40,667 bases of DNA, taken from contig CAKVAF010000016.1 of assembly GCA_934718785.1 (NCBI GenBank), forward strand, positions 1 to 40,667, read 5' to 3'. The position numbers were made by a program, and so were the translations under genes. A model generated the notes under the pieces. The model saw only the letters and a list, made by a program, of their open reading frames with translations. It did not search any database and was not told where the DNA came from. Source of the DNA: an uncultured Campylobacter sp. GTDB lineage: Bacteria; Campylobacterota; Campylobacteria; Campylobacterales; Campylobacteraceae. Positions 17,553 to 25,502 of the stretch are shown one piece after another. Every line of letters begins with the position of its first letter. Position 1 is the first letter of the stretch.

Positions 17553-17602
17553 AGCAAACATTTTAAGTTACAATTTTAATTAAAATGATTCATGGAGAAA
17601 AA

Positions 17603-18133
17603 ATGAGAAAAAAAATATTTAATTTGATATTTAAAATATTGATTTTATCAAGCTTTGTGCTGAATTTACAAGCTTTTGATATTAACTATAAAAGTTTTGG
17701 TGCAGATTTTACGCAAAGTGTGCGCTCAAATGACGCACTCATCGAGTATAGCGGCAGCTTCATCATTACGCAGGATAAAGCTTTTTGGGATTATAAAAAG
17801 CCCACTTCAAAGCAGCTTTTCATCAATAAAAATGAGCTGATTATCTTAGAGCCAGACCTTGAGCAAGCGATGATTTCGGCCCTTGAAAAAGTGCCTAATT
17901 TAAGCGCGATTTTCAAAAGCGCTAAAAAAATAAGCAACACGCGCTATGAAGCCACTTACGAGAATGTAAAATACAATATAAGCCTTGAAAATGACGAGAT
18001 AAAAAGTATTGCTTACAAAGACGAGCTTGATAATGCTGTGCTGATAACACTTTTTAATGTGCGTCGTGATTTTGCTGTGCGAGATGATGTTTTCAAGGCT
18101 TCTATCCCTAAAAATTATGATATTGTGCGTTGA
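17603..18133 (+). CDS. lolA: Outer-membrane lipoprotein carrier protein LolA
   Basis: LolA shuttles lipoproteins from the LolCDE complex across the periplasm to the outer membrane. The 176-residue protein has a signal peptide (IFNLIFKILILSSFVLNLQAF, cut near LQA-F). Then come FGADFTQSV (the family's F-x-Q entry), a SGSFIITQDKAFWDYKKPT strand pair typical of LolA (W, Y and P conserved) and LIILEPDLEQAMIS. The ATG at 17603 is preferred to one at 17585 because GGAG lies 6 nt upstream and the next residues are MRKK. It is monocistronic, with a hairpin at 18228-18248 before the next gene. Confidence 0.9.
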   Translation: MRKKIFNLIFKILILSSFVLNLQAFDINYKSFGADFTQSVRSNDALIEYSGSFIITQDKAFWDYKKPTSKQLFINKNELIILEPDLEQAMISALEKVPNLSAIFKSAKKISNTRYEATYENVKYNISLENDEIKSIAYKDELDNAVLITLFNVRRDFAVRDDVFKASIPKNYDIVR

Positions 18134-18227
18134 TATTTTAAATGTGTAAATTCGTTAATAAATAAAAATAAATCATCAAAAAAAAGAGATTTTAAATGTA
18201 AAAAATGTTAAAATACTCGATTAAATT

Positions 18228-18248
18228 CGGCAAAATGCTTTTTTGCCG
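18228..18248 (+). terminator. Possible terminator hairpin after lolA
   Basis: CGGCAAAA-TGCTT-TTTTGCCG is an 8-bp stem with a 5-nt loop, 95 nt after lolA and 105 nt before the hydrogenase-like gene. Its 3' arm includes the T-run, and no T-tract follows, so termination strength is doubtful. It could instead lie in the leader of the next gene. Confidence 0.4.
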
Positions 18249-18352
18249 CTGTTTAAGAAGATGAAAGAAATTAAAATTTTAAAACAAAATTAAACTTAAA
18301 GTAAATGATGAAATCAATTTTAAAGTGAAAATGAAAATTTAAGGAGGATAAA

Positions 18353-20014
18353 ATGGCTGATTTAACGAATGACGAGCTAAGAGCTATCCTAGAAAAGCGC
18401 GCACAGGACTTAGAAAATGGCACTTTGCCAAGTGAAATTAAACAAATCAATCCCGCTTCTGTGCAGTTTATCCTTAAGACTTTGGCGTTGCCGGCTGATT
18501 TTGCGCCTTTGGCTCAAAAAGTGCTCGAGCTAGCACCTAGAACAAGCGTGATTTGGATGCATTTAGAAGAATGCACGGGCTGTAGTGAGAGCTTATTAAG
18601 AGCTGATGTGCCGGATTTAGCCGAGCTTATATTTGATTTTTTATCCCTTGAATACCACGAAACCGTGATGGTAGCAGCAGGCTGGCAGGCTGAGAGCAAT
18701 ATAGATAAGATTTTAGAAGAGAAAAAAGACTTCATTTTGGCTGTAGAAGGGGGCGTGAGCCCTATTGATACCTTTTATTTAACGATAGGAGCGCACGCTC
18801 AAAGTGGCTATGAGTGCTTGATGCGCGTGGCTAAAGAGGCTAAAGCGGTCTTTGCGATGGGCACTTGCTCGAGTTATGGCGGCATTCAAGCAGCCGATCC
18901 AAATATCGTCAAAGCCTGTGGTATCGGCGAAGTGTTGACGCAAAAGATCGTTTATGTGCCGGGCTGTCCGCCAAGTGATATTAATATCATTATGAATTTA
19001 TGCTTTTACGCACTGTTTCAAACCACGCCAAATGTGGATGAGAAAAATCGTCCTAAATGGGCTTATGGCAAGTGTTTGCACGATATGTGTGAAAGAAAGG
19101 CTAAATTTGAAAGCGGGATTTTCGCACAAAAATTTGACGATGATTTGGCAAAAAGTGGCGCCTGTCTTTTCAAAGTCGGCTGCAAGGGTCCTTATACCTA
19201 TAATAACTGTCCGAAAGTTAAATTTAACGCTAAAACTTCATGGCCTGTGCAAAGTGGGCATGGCTGTATGGCGTGCAGCGAGCCTAATTTTTGGGATGAG
19301 TTTGGCTCTTATGAAGAGCCGATGCGAAATGTTTTTGCTTACCGCGACAATTCTTTCAAGGGCTTTAAGCTCACAGATGCGCTCAGCAAGGCTACAAGCA
19401 GCGATTTAGAAGCGGTTTTAAATGACACAAGCGTGGTTTTGAGCCTTGAAAATGAGCTCGGCATACTTTATAAAGAGGGTGCAGAGGTTAAAAACTTCTT
19501 AAATTTCGAATTTGAAAGCAATCCGCGCGTCATTTTAGCCAATTTAAGTAAAAACAAAATGGGGCTTTCGCTCGTGCAAATTTATCAAAAAGAACTGAGC
19601 TTAAACTACGCATTTATCGAAGCAAACTACGATGAAACGCCACGTCCTAGCAAAAATCTTAAGGATTATTTTGAGTATGTTTATGTGCTGGCAAAGGGCG
19701 AGAAGCTCGCGGATTTAAACACTTTTTTAAGCCTAGCTGCAAGTTATAAAATCAAGCATGCAAGCCCTTTTGAAGTGAAAATGAGCTTGAATGATAATGA
19801 GGCAAAACTTGATGTAAGCAAGTCCTTTAGAATGCCACTCATTTATCTTTGCGGTGGGCTTGATGCGGAAAATTTGGCATTCAGTGCTTGTGAAGCCATT
19901 TTCAAACAGCTTAAAGAAGCCTTGAAATTTCTTAGCAAGAAGCAAAACAAGCAAATTGGCTTTAATTTCGCAAGCGATGTGAATGCCGAGTTTCTACATA
20001 GCAAGCTTGCGTGA
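18353..20014 (+). CDS. hydA2: NiFe-hydrogenase small-subunit-like protein (HydA2/HydE type)
   Basis: The first 330 residues match the NiFe-hydrogenase small subunit. They contain WMHLEECTGCSESLLR (proximal cluster CxxC), FAMGTCSSYGG, YVPGCPPSDINI (proximal cluster ligands), then KCLHDMCERK, ACLFKVGCKGPYTYNNCP and GHGCMACSEPNFWDE (medial and distal cluster cysteines). The remaining 220 residues match nothing I know and make the protein 553 residues against about 370 for a true small subunit. There is no Tat signal peptide and no large subunit nearby, so it is probably not part of the respiratory enzyme. C. jejuni Cj1399c and Helicobacter HydE are remembered as similar stand-alone proteins linked to hydrogenase maturation. 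AAGGAGGATAAA gives a very strong ribosome site. Confidence 0.8.
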   Translation: MADLTNDELRAILEKRAQDLENGTLPSEIKQINPASVQFILKTLALPADFAPLAQKVLELAPRTSVIWMHLEECTGCSESLLRADVPDLAELIFDFLSLEYHETVMVAAGWQAESNIDKILEEKKDFILAVEGGVSPIDTFYLTIGAHAQSGYECLMRVAKEAKAVFAMGTCSSYGGIQAADPNIVKACGIGEVLTQKIVYVPGCPPSDINIIMNLCFYALFQTTPNVDEKNRPKWAYGKCLHDMCERKAKFESGIFAQKFDDDLAKSGACLFKVGCKGPYTYNNCPKVKFNAKTSWPVQSGHGCMACSEPNFWDEFGSYEEPMRNVFAYRDNSFKGFKLTDALSKATSSDLEAVLNDTSVVLSLENELGILYKEGAEVKNFLNFEFESNPRVILANLSKNKMGLSLVQIYQKELSLNYAFIEANYDETPRPSKNLKDYFEYVYVLAKGEKLADLNTFLSLAASYKIKHASPFEVKMSLNDNEAKLDVSKSFRMPLIYLCGGLDAENLAFSACEAIFKQLKEALKFLSKKQNKQIGFNFASDVNAEFLHSKLA

Positions 20015-20145
20015 GTAATTTAAAAGTAAAATAGGGCGCTTGAGTTTGTTAAGAATGAATTGATTTTTAAAAGTTAAAATTCAAAAGACTTTTAAGGAAA
20101 TTAAAATTTATAAATGCTTTAAAATATTTTGAAAAAAGGCTTGAA

Positions 20146-20379
20146 ATGCTTAAAAAATCTTTAAAAAAATTTCAATTTTGTGTTATGATTTTGCTTTTAA
20201 GCTCGAATTTCTTAAATGCTAAAGGCATTTTAGAAGATGAGTTTAAGGACCTTGAAGTAGGGGGCGAAGTCCTTTATCGCTATGATAAGCAAAAAACAAA
20301 TTCCAAAGCCTTAAAAAGAGAGAAAAAGCCTAAACTTAAAGGCACGCTTGATTTGATGCTGCCTTTAAATAGTGATTAG
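20146..20379 (+). pseudogene. Remnant of a Campylobacter major-outer-membrane-protein-like porin
   Basis: A 77-residue frame has a signal peptide (LKKFQFCVMILLLSSNFLNAKG). It is followed by ILEDEFKDLEVGGEVLYRYD, which resembles the mature start of Campylobacter MOMP-type porins (remembered form: LEEAIKDVDVSGVLRYRYD), and by KPKLKGTLDLMLPLNSD, resembling the next barrel strand. A TAG then ends it, and no continuing porin frame was found in the 389 nt downstream. It is best read as the 5' fragment of a deleted porin gene. It could alternatively be a small exported protein. Confidence 0.55.
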
Positions 20380-20503
20380 ACCCCTAAAACAAGGCTTTAA
20401 GTAGAATTTAAGTTTTCTCAGTTTTTAAAATCATATTTTAAATTTATTATTGTAAAAGCACCTTTAAGCATGAAAATTTACAAGTAAATTCTAAAAATAA
20501 TTT

Positions 20504-20604
20504 AAAAAACTGCGGCGCAAGTTTTAAATTTCAAAATTCTTTTAATTGCAGCAATTTTAAAAGCAAATTTACAGAATTTTAAAATCCGCGCCGCTGTTTT
20601 AAAA
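20504..20604. repeat. MITE-like element, about 100 bp, imperfect inverted arms
   Basis: AAAAAACTGCGGCGCAAGTTTT at 20504-20525 (by parts) and AAAATCCGCGCCGCTGTTTT at 20581-20600 are imperfect inverted arms of the family at 2102-2345, with a different AT-rich interior. It occupies the 389-nt gap between the porin remnant and exbB, which has no other feature except the exbB promoter. The element could have accompanied loss of the porin 3' end. Confidence 0.65.
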
Positions 20605-20728
20605 ATTTAACTTCAATTTTTAACAAATTCTATCTTTAAAAGATATATCACGCGCGCTTTTAATGCAAATGCCTTTTTATAAAATTTTCATTATTTTTAA
20701 ATTTAAATTAAATTTTAGATTTTTCTTG

Positions 20729-20734
20729 TATAAT
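20729..20734 (+). promoter_or_regulatory. -10 box (TATAAT) for exbB-exbD-tonB
   Basis: TTGTATAATTTT lies 35 nt upstream of the exbB start. Such operons are usually iron-repressed through Fur; the surrounding AT-rich DNA could contain a Fur site but none stands out. Confidence 0.5.
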
Positions 20735-20768
20735 TTTAAAAATATTTTTTAAAATCAAAGGCAAATTT

Positions 20769-21197
20769 ATGGAATTTTTACGCTCTCATATTGATATGAT
20801 TATCTTTATAATACTGGGATTGATGGCATTTATCGCAGTTTGGTGTGTGATTGAACGTGTGTTATTTTTTGCTAAAGTTAAAGCAAAAGATTATCAAAAT
20901 AAAGAAGATTATGATAACGCATTGAGTGAGAATTTAACCACGCTTTACATTATCTATTCAAATGCTCCTTATGTCGGACTTTTAGGCACTGTTATAGGCA
21001 TTATGATTGTTTTTTACGATATGGGTATATCGGGTAATATCGATGTAAAAACCATAGTTGTAGGACTATCGCTCGCGCTAAAAGCCACAGCTTTGGGGCT
21101 TGTCGTGGCTATTCCTACATTGATGGCTTATAATGCTTTGTTTAGAAAGGTTACACTTTTAATCTCAGACTATGAAAGAAGCAAAGAAAATGCTTAG
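20769..21197 (+). CDS. exbB: Biopolymer transport protein ExbB
   Basis: ExbB forms the pentameric inner-membrane channel that, with ExbD, feeds proton-motive energy to TonB. The 142-residue protein is the short Campylobacter/Helicobacter type. It has an N-terminal membrane helix (MIIFIILGLMAFIAVWCVIERVLFF), a cytoplasmic loop (LYIIYSNAPYVGLLGTVIGIM, with the conserved APYVGLLGTV block), and two further helices (VGLSLALKATALGLVVAIPTLMAYNAL). The Thr in LKATALGL is the conserved channel residue. It overlaps exbD by 8 nt. It would energise the two receptors at 9242-15577. Confidence 0.93.
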   Translation: MEFLRSHIDMIIFIILGLMAFIAVWCVIERVLFFAKVKAKDYQNKEDYDNALSENLTTLYIIYSNAPYVGLLGTVIGIMIVFYDMGISGNIDVKTIVVGLSLALKATALGLVVAIPTLMAYNALFRKVTLLISDYERSKENA

Positions 21198-21579
21198 GCT
21201 GCCAAAAAACGAAGGGCTAAATATCGTCCCATTTATCGACATTATGCTCGTGCTTTTGGCTATCATTTTAAGTGTTTCGACCTTTATTGCACACGGGCAA
21301 ATCAAAATCGAGTTGCCAAAAAGTGAAAGTGCAGAAGTGACGAGCCAAGATAAGGATAAAATTCTCATCGCTATCAATGAAAATAGTGAATTTTTCATTG
21401 ATGACAAGGCTTCAACACTGGATGATTTAAGGCAAAAAATTCAAAATATCGACGAGAAAACTTTAGTCGAGCTTAAAGCTGATAAAAGCTCTAAATTTGA
21501 AAGTTTTATCGAAGTTATCGATATCCTACGCACCAAAGATCATAAGAATTTTCAAATTCTTACAGAAAGAGTGCAATGA
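21190..21579 (+). CDS. exbD: Biopolymer transport protein ExbD
   Basis: ExbD has one membrane helix inside the ExbB pore and a periplasmic domain contacting TonB. The 129-residue protein starts MLRLPKNEGLNIVPFID. The proton-carrying Asp17 in PFIDIMLVLLAI is present. The periplasmic part (IELPKSESAE..., ILIAINENSEFFID, LVELKADKSSKFESFIEVIDILR) fits the family. The ATG at 21190 is preferred over an in-frame ATG at 21172 because it gives the conserved short cytoplasmic N-terminus, and GCAAAGAAA precedes it. It overlaps exbB by 8 nt and tonB by 4 nt. Confidence 0.93.
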   Translation: MLRLPKNEGLNIVPFIDIMLVLLAIILSVSTFIAHGQIKIELPKSESAEVTSQDKDKILIAINENSEFFIDDKASTLDDLRQKIQNIDEKTLVELKADKSSKFESFIEVIDILRTKDHKNFQILTERVQ

Positions 21580-22256
21580 ATCACCGTAAAAGCCTAGCTT
21601 TTTTGCTCACTTGCTTGTTTTTTTCTCCTTTGCTGCTTTTTGCTGTATTCAATGAGCCTGAAAAGCTAGAAATTAAAGGCGATGAGAGAATTTCTTTAGT
21701 GCTGGCTCAGTTTGTAGCACAAGGTGAGATTATCAACACTCCAGCGCCCACGCCACCAGCTCCCGTGCAAGAAGAGATCAAGCCAGAGCCTGTAAAAGAA
21801 AAAAAGCAAAAGCCAAAAAAGAAGCCCGTAGAACAAAAGCACGCCAGAAAGGTGTCAAAGCCTAAAAAAGAAATCAATGAAGAAAAGCTTCAAAGCGCGC
21901 AAGCTCCAGCAGGAGCGCAGGTTGTAAGCAATACGCCCACACAAATTGGCACGCTTGCAGTAGGCAAAAGCGATGATCCTTTTTTGCGCGCTGTGAAAAG
22001 AGCTGTCGATAATGCGGCTCTAAAGTCTTATCCTAGGCAGGCTATTCGTATGAATTTAACAGGCAGAGTGCTCATATCTTTTGTATGGCTTTATGGGCAT
22101 AAGCTTGGTAAAATAGAAGTTATCAAAAGCTCAGGTCATCAAATTTTAGATGATAATGTCTTTAAAATCATCAAAAAAGCCGCGCAAAATTTCCCACCCT
22201 ACCACAAAACTGTGCGCATTGAAATGCCTATAGATTATAATCTCGTGCAACGTTAA
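21576..22256 (+). CDS. tonB: TonB energy transducer
   Basis: TonB spans the periplasm and pulls on outer-membrane receptors. The 226-residue protein has an N-terminal signal anchor (SLAFLLTCLFFSPLLLFAVF). A proline/lysine/glutamate-rich spacer follows (about residues 48-90, PAPTPPAPVQEEIKPEPVK then KKQKPKKKPVEQKH). The C-terminal domain contains YPRQAIRMNLTGRVLISFVW, IEVIKSSGHQILDDNVFKII and NFPPY. The YPxxA and GxV features are typical of TonB. Its ATG overlaps the exbD stop (ATGA). It is the last gene of the operon. Confidence 0.93.
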   Translation: MNHRKSLAFLLTCLFFSPLLLFAVFNEPEKLEIKGDERISLVLAQFVAQGEIINTPAPTPPAPVQEEIKPEPVKEKKQKPKKKPVEQKHARKVSKPKKEINEEKLQSAQAPAGAQVVSNTPTQIGTLAVGKSDDPFLRAVKRAVDNAALKSYPRQAIRMNLTGRVLISFVWLYGHKLGKIEVIKSSGHQILDDNVFKIIKKAAQNFPPYHKTVRIEMPIDYNLVQR

Positions 22257-22442
22257 GTCTTGAAAGTATTTGGATTTTAAAACACTTATTTTTGATTTTT
22301 TACATTTATTTTTTGAATTTTAATTTAAGAATTTTATCATTATAAAATGTAAATTAATAAAGTCTCACAATAATATTAAAGAGAAATTTAGATATTTTTG
22401 CGCTACAATGACGCAATCAATGTTGGCTTGAATTTACAAATT

Positions 22443-22472
22443 AAAAAAGGGCTTTGAATTTCATCAAAGCCC
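22443..22472 (-). terminator. Rho-independent terminator of glnA
   Basis: On the minus strand GGGCTTTG-ATGAAATT-CAAAGCCC forms a perfect 8-bp GC-containing stem followed directly by TTTTTT, 58 nt after the glnA stop. On the plus strand it lacks a T-run but could still attenuate transcription coming from tonB. The rest of 22257-22529 is AT-rich with no other feature seen. Confidence 0.85.
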
Positions 22473-22529
22473 TCATAATTATCCGCTTATCGCGCTCTGC
22501 TTTCTGCAATCCGTATTCTGTTTTCTGTA

Positions 22530-23960
22530 TCAGCACGAATAGCAAGTTTTAAACTCATAAGCTGTTGGGCGAGCTTCTACAGGCCAAACCTGAGTTTCAA
22601 ATTTCAAGTGTTGATAATCATCGATGAAAGTATCGCTCATCACAGGCTTTAAAAAAGCATTGTAGCGAATGAGTGCTTCAAGGCTTCCCCTAAGCGTATG
22701 CGGCAGCTGTTCTATGCCCTTTTCGCGTATTTCATCAAGTGTGAGCTCAAATAAATTCTCATCCATAGGACCCACAGGCACGGTTTTGTTTTTAATGCCG
22801 TCAAGCCCTGCCATTAAAAGGCTAACAAAGGCTAGGTAAGGATTTGCAGTGCTATCTGGAAAGCGCATTTCAATGCGTGCTGAGTTTTTGCCCCCGCCAT
22901 AAGGCACACGGCAACTCGCACTTCTATTTTGACACGAATAGGTAAGAATTGAAGGTGCTTCAAAGCCAGGAATTAGCCTTTTATATGAGTTTGAGCTAGG
23001 ATTTGTAAAGGCTGCGACGCTTCTAGCGTTTCCTAAAATGCCACCTATATAATTAATCGCCGTTTGACTGAGCTTGCCATAGCCTTGTGCGTCGTAGAAT
23101 AAATTCACCCCGTCTTTCCATAAACTCATATGAACGTGCATTCCGCTTCCATTATCCCCATAAAGTGGCTTTGGCATAAAGGTAACGGTTTTGCCATTTA
23201 AATGTGCGACCATTCTAACGATGTATTTATAAATTTGCACATTATCAGCTGCTTCAACGAGAGTGCCAAATTTAACGCCGATTTCTCCTTGACCTTGGGC
23301 GACTTCGTGATGATGCACAAAAGTTTTAAGCCCCACTTTTTCAAGCGTTTGCACCATTTCAGCGCGTAAATCTACCATAGAATCAATGGGCTGAACTGGA
23401 AAATACCCGCCCTTTGTTCTAGGGCGGTGCCCTGTATTGTAGCTGTCGCTAAAGTCCTTGTCATCGTTCCATTCGCCTTCTTCAGTATCGACCTCATATT
23501 TTGCACAGTGCGTGCTATCTACGATTTTCACGCTATCAAAGACGAAAAACTCATTTTCAGGTCCAAAATAAGCCGTATCAGCGATCCCGCTTGTCTTTAA
23601 ATGCTGCATAGCCTTTTTAGCAATGCTTCGTGGGCATTTTTCATACATTTGCCCCTTGTAAATATCATACACATCGCAAAATACGATGATAGTAGGATCA
23701 GCTGTAAAGGGGTCTAAAAAGGCACTTTCAGCCTCAGGCTTAAGTATCATATCAGAGCGCTCAATAGGCTGCCAGCCGTGAATTGAGCTACCATCAAAGG
23801 GCAAGCCCTCTTCAAAAGTTTCTTTACTGATGACATCTAAATTATAAGTCATATGATGCCATGTCCCTATCATATCGGTAAAGCGAAAATCCACAAACAC
23901 GACTTCATTTTGCTTGCAATACTCGAAAAACTCATCGACACTATGAACGAATTTTCCCAT
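22530..23960 (-). CDS. glnA: Glutamine synthetase type I
   Basis: The enzyme makes glutamine from glutamate, ammonia and ATP as a cytoplasmic dodecamer. The 476-residue protein has [46 protein letters not shown] (metal ligands), [52 protein letters not shown] and [16 protein letters not shown], all diagnostic. The ATG at 23960 with AGGAG 6 nt upstream is chosen; an in-frame start 39 nt earlier lacks a site. At the loop where adenylylated enzymes have NLYDLP, this protein reads ENLFELT, so the regulatory Tyr is Phe. Transcription probably starts from the TACAAT-like box at 23990-23995 and ends at the hairpin 22443-22472. Confidence 0.97.
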   Translation of the reverse strand: MGKFVHSVDEFFEYCKQNEVVFVDFRFTDMIGTWHHMTYNLDVISKETFEEGLPFDGSSIHGWQPIERSDMILKPEAESAFLDPFTADPTIIVFCDVYDIYKGQMYEKCPRSIAKKAMQHLKTSGIADTAYFGPENEFFVFDSVKIVDSTHCAKYEVDTEEGEWNDDKDFSDSYNTGHRPRTKGGYFPVQPIDSMVDLRAEMVQTLEKVGLKTFVHHHEVAQGQGEIGVKFGTLVEAADNVQIYKYIVRMVAHLNGKTVTFMPKPLYGDNGSGMHVHMSLWKDGVNLFYDAQGYGKLSQTAINYIGGILGNARSVAAFTNPSSNSYKRLIPGFEAPSILTYSCQNRSASCRVPYGGGKNSARIEMRFPDSTANPYLAFVSLLMAGLDGIKNKTVPVGPMDENLFELTLDEIREKGIEQLPHTLRGSLEALIRYNAFLKPVMSDTFIDDYQHLKFETQVWPVEARPTAYEFKTCYSC

Positions 23961-24206
23961 TTTTTCTCCTTTTTGAAATAATTTTAAAAATTGTATCATA
24001 AAAATATTTAATTAAGCTTAAATTAATAATTTTTTTTTAAAGAAAATGAAATTTATTTAAAAAAGGTCGCTTTTGCACTGATTTTATCCGCCTTTTTGCT
24101 GGCTTTTTAAAATAGAGCAGGGTAAAAATTTAGTGAAGTGGGGTATTTTAAAGATAAATTTAAAAGAAAATTAAAAGAAAATTTAAAATTAATTTAAAAT
24201 GAATTT

Positions 24207-24228
24207 AAAAACAGCACCGCGAGTTTTT
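24207..24228. repeat. Solo arm of the GCGGCGCGAG repeat family in a 342-nt gap
   Basis: AAAAACAGCACCGCGAGTTTTT is one arm with one substitution relative to the 2102 arm. The gap 24000-24341 upstream of glnA also has short tandem AAAAGAAAATT-like words at 24150-24200 and no open frame of interest. Confidence 0.55.
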
Positions 24229-24341
24229 AAAATTAAGTTAAAAATTTCCTCATCACAAGAAAGCTAGAGCAGTTGTAAGAGTAATGCACGATTTTTAAAA
24301 TAAAAATTTAAACAATAGTTGGTGATTTTAAATGTTTAAAT

Positions 24342-25502
24342 TTAAAGAAATTTGTATTCATATCTTTGAAGCTGGCTTAAATTGCCTAAAAGACCGCCTT
24401 GATGTATGAATAAAAGTGGTTTTTTAAAGCTTTTTCTATGCTCTAAAACGCACAAAAGTCCTATGCTATCATAAAGTAAATCAAACTCAAGCCCCGCTTT
24501 TAAGGCTCTTTGATAAATTTCAAGCAAGGCTTTCTTAGGCTTTGCAAAATGAAATTTTTCTTTTGTGCTTAAAATGTGTAAATTTTCAAAATTAAAATTT
24601 GGCTCAAGCTCTAAAATTTGCTTTTTTAAATATTTTTTATCGCCCACGCAATAAGTAGTATAAATTTGGTGATTTGGCAAGTTTTTAGCTAAGAAAAGTG
24701 CTGAAGTGCCCGTGCCTGAGCTTAGAAAAATGTCAAATTTAAAGGTAGATTTTAAATCTTTTAGCTTTTTTTTATCTTTTAAAATCTTTTTAAATTCTAA
24801 ATTTTTTATAGAATTTAATTTTCTATTTATTGTAGATTTTAAAGCTCTTTTTAAGGCTCTTAAATTTAAGCCTTTAAAATCTTTTTTATTTAAGCTTAGG
24901 GCTTTTTCTAGCCTTAAAATCTCATTTGCAAGCTCTTTATAGCCAAATTTAGCTTTAAAATCAGCTACGCCTTGATTGATAAAAATATCATCTTTTTTGC
25001 TTAAACTTAGGGCAAATTCTTTTAAATTTAGATTAAAATCTAGCTTTTCTATAATTTTTGCCTTAAATCTCAAGGCTAGGGCGAAATTTGCATTTGGATT
25101 TTTTTTCAAAAACTCAGGGATTTTCTCACAAGCATAAACAAGCTCAAAGCCCTTTACATAAGTCATTACAGCAAGTGCTGCTAAGGCATTGCTTTGCGCG
25201 CTACCATAGCTTATAAAGCGCGTTTTAGGCTTAAAATTATTTTTTGAAAAAAAGGCAAGTTTTCTAGCCTTATTGCCGCTTAAAACAAGCTTTAAAAGTC
25301 TTTTGCACTCTATTTTGTGAATTGATTTTTCAGCCTTATTTAAATTTATCTCATTTAAATTCGCCGCTGTTTTATAGCTTTCATATAAATTTTCGTAGGC
25401 TTTTTTAAAAGTTTTATCATTTAAAAGCTTAAAATCATCTTCTTTTTTTACAAAAAAATCAAAGCCATCAAGGCTAAAAGCTGCTACATCAAGGTGCTTC
25501 AT
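24342..25502 (-). CDS. PLP-dependent ACC deaminase / D-cysteine desulfhydrase family protein
   Basis: This is a fold-type II PLP enzyme. LVLSGNKARKLAFF carries the PLP lysine (GNKxRK). FISYGSAQSNALAALA is the family's GGxQSNH-type substrate loop, with Ala-Leu where His would be. SSGTGTSALFLA is the phosphate cup, and LLFIHQGGLLG matches the HTGG end motif. At 386 residues it is longer than the 300-340 usual for the family, owing to a Lys/Leu-rich N-terminal insertion (residues 25-65) and a basic segment near residues 205-245 (KALKSTINRKLNSIKNLEFK then KKILKDKKKLKDLK). Its ATG overlaps the upstream OmpA-like gene by 4 nt. It could act on D-cysteine or a related amino acid; the substrate is unproven. 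Confidence 0.75.
   Translation of the reverse strand: MKHLDVAAFSLDGFDFFVKKEDDFKLLNDKTFKKAYENLYESYKTAANLNEINLNKAEKSIHKIECKRLLKLVLSGNKARKLAFFSKNNFKPKTRFISYGSAQSNALAALAVMTYVKGFELVYACEKIPEFLKKNPNANFALALRFKAKIIEKLDFNLNLKEFALSLSKKDDIFINQGVADFKAKFGYKELANEILRLEKALSLNKKDFKGLNLRALKRALKSTINRKLNSIKNLEFKKILKDKKKLKDLKSTFKFDIFLSSGTGTSALFLAKNLPNHQIYTTYCVGDKKYLKKQILELEPNFNFENLHILSTKEKFHFAKPKKALLEIYQRALKAGLEFDLLYDSIGLLCVLEHRKSFKKPLLFIHQGGLLGNLSQLQRYEYKFL

Noticed and set aside
19032..19409. Plus-strand 125-residue frame inside the hydrogenase-like gene
   Set aside because: It is a shadow of the strongly coding frame, which contains all iron-sulfur cysteine motifs.
22404..22472. Possible small RNA on the plus strand (TACAAT at 22404-22409, then a hairpin)
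   Set aside because: The hairpin has its T-run only in the minus direction, where it perfectly terminates glnA. A plus-strand RNA would lack a terminator.
25350..25375. CGCCGCTGTTTTA inside the PLP enzyme gene as another repeat copy
   Set aside because: It encodes an ordinary KTAAN segment, lacks the outer GCGAG part of the arm, and is short enough for chance.
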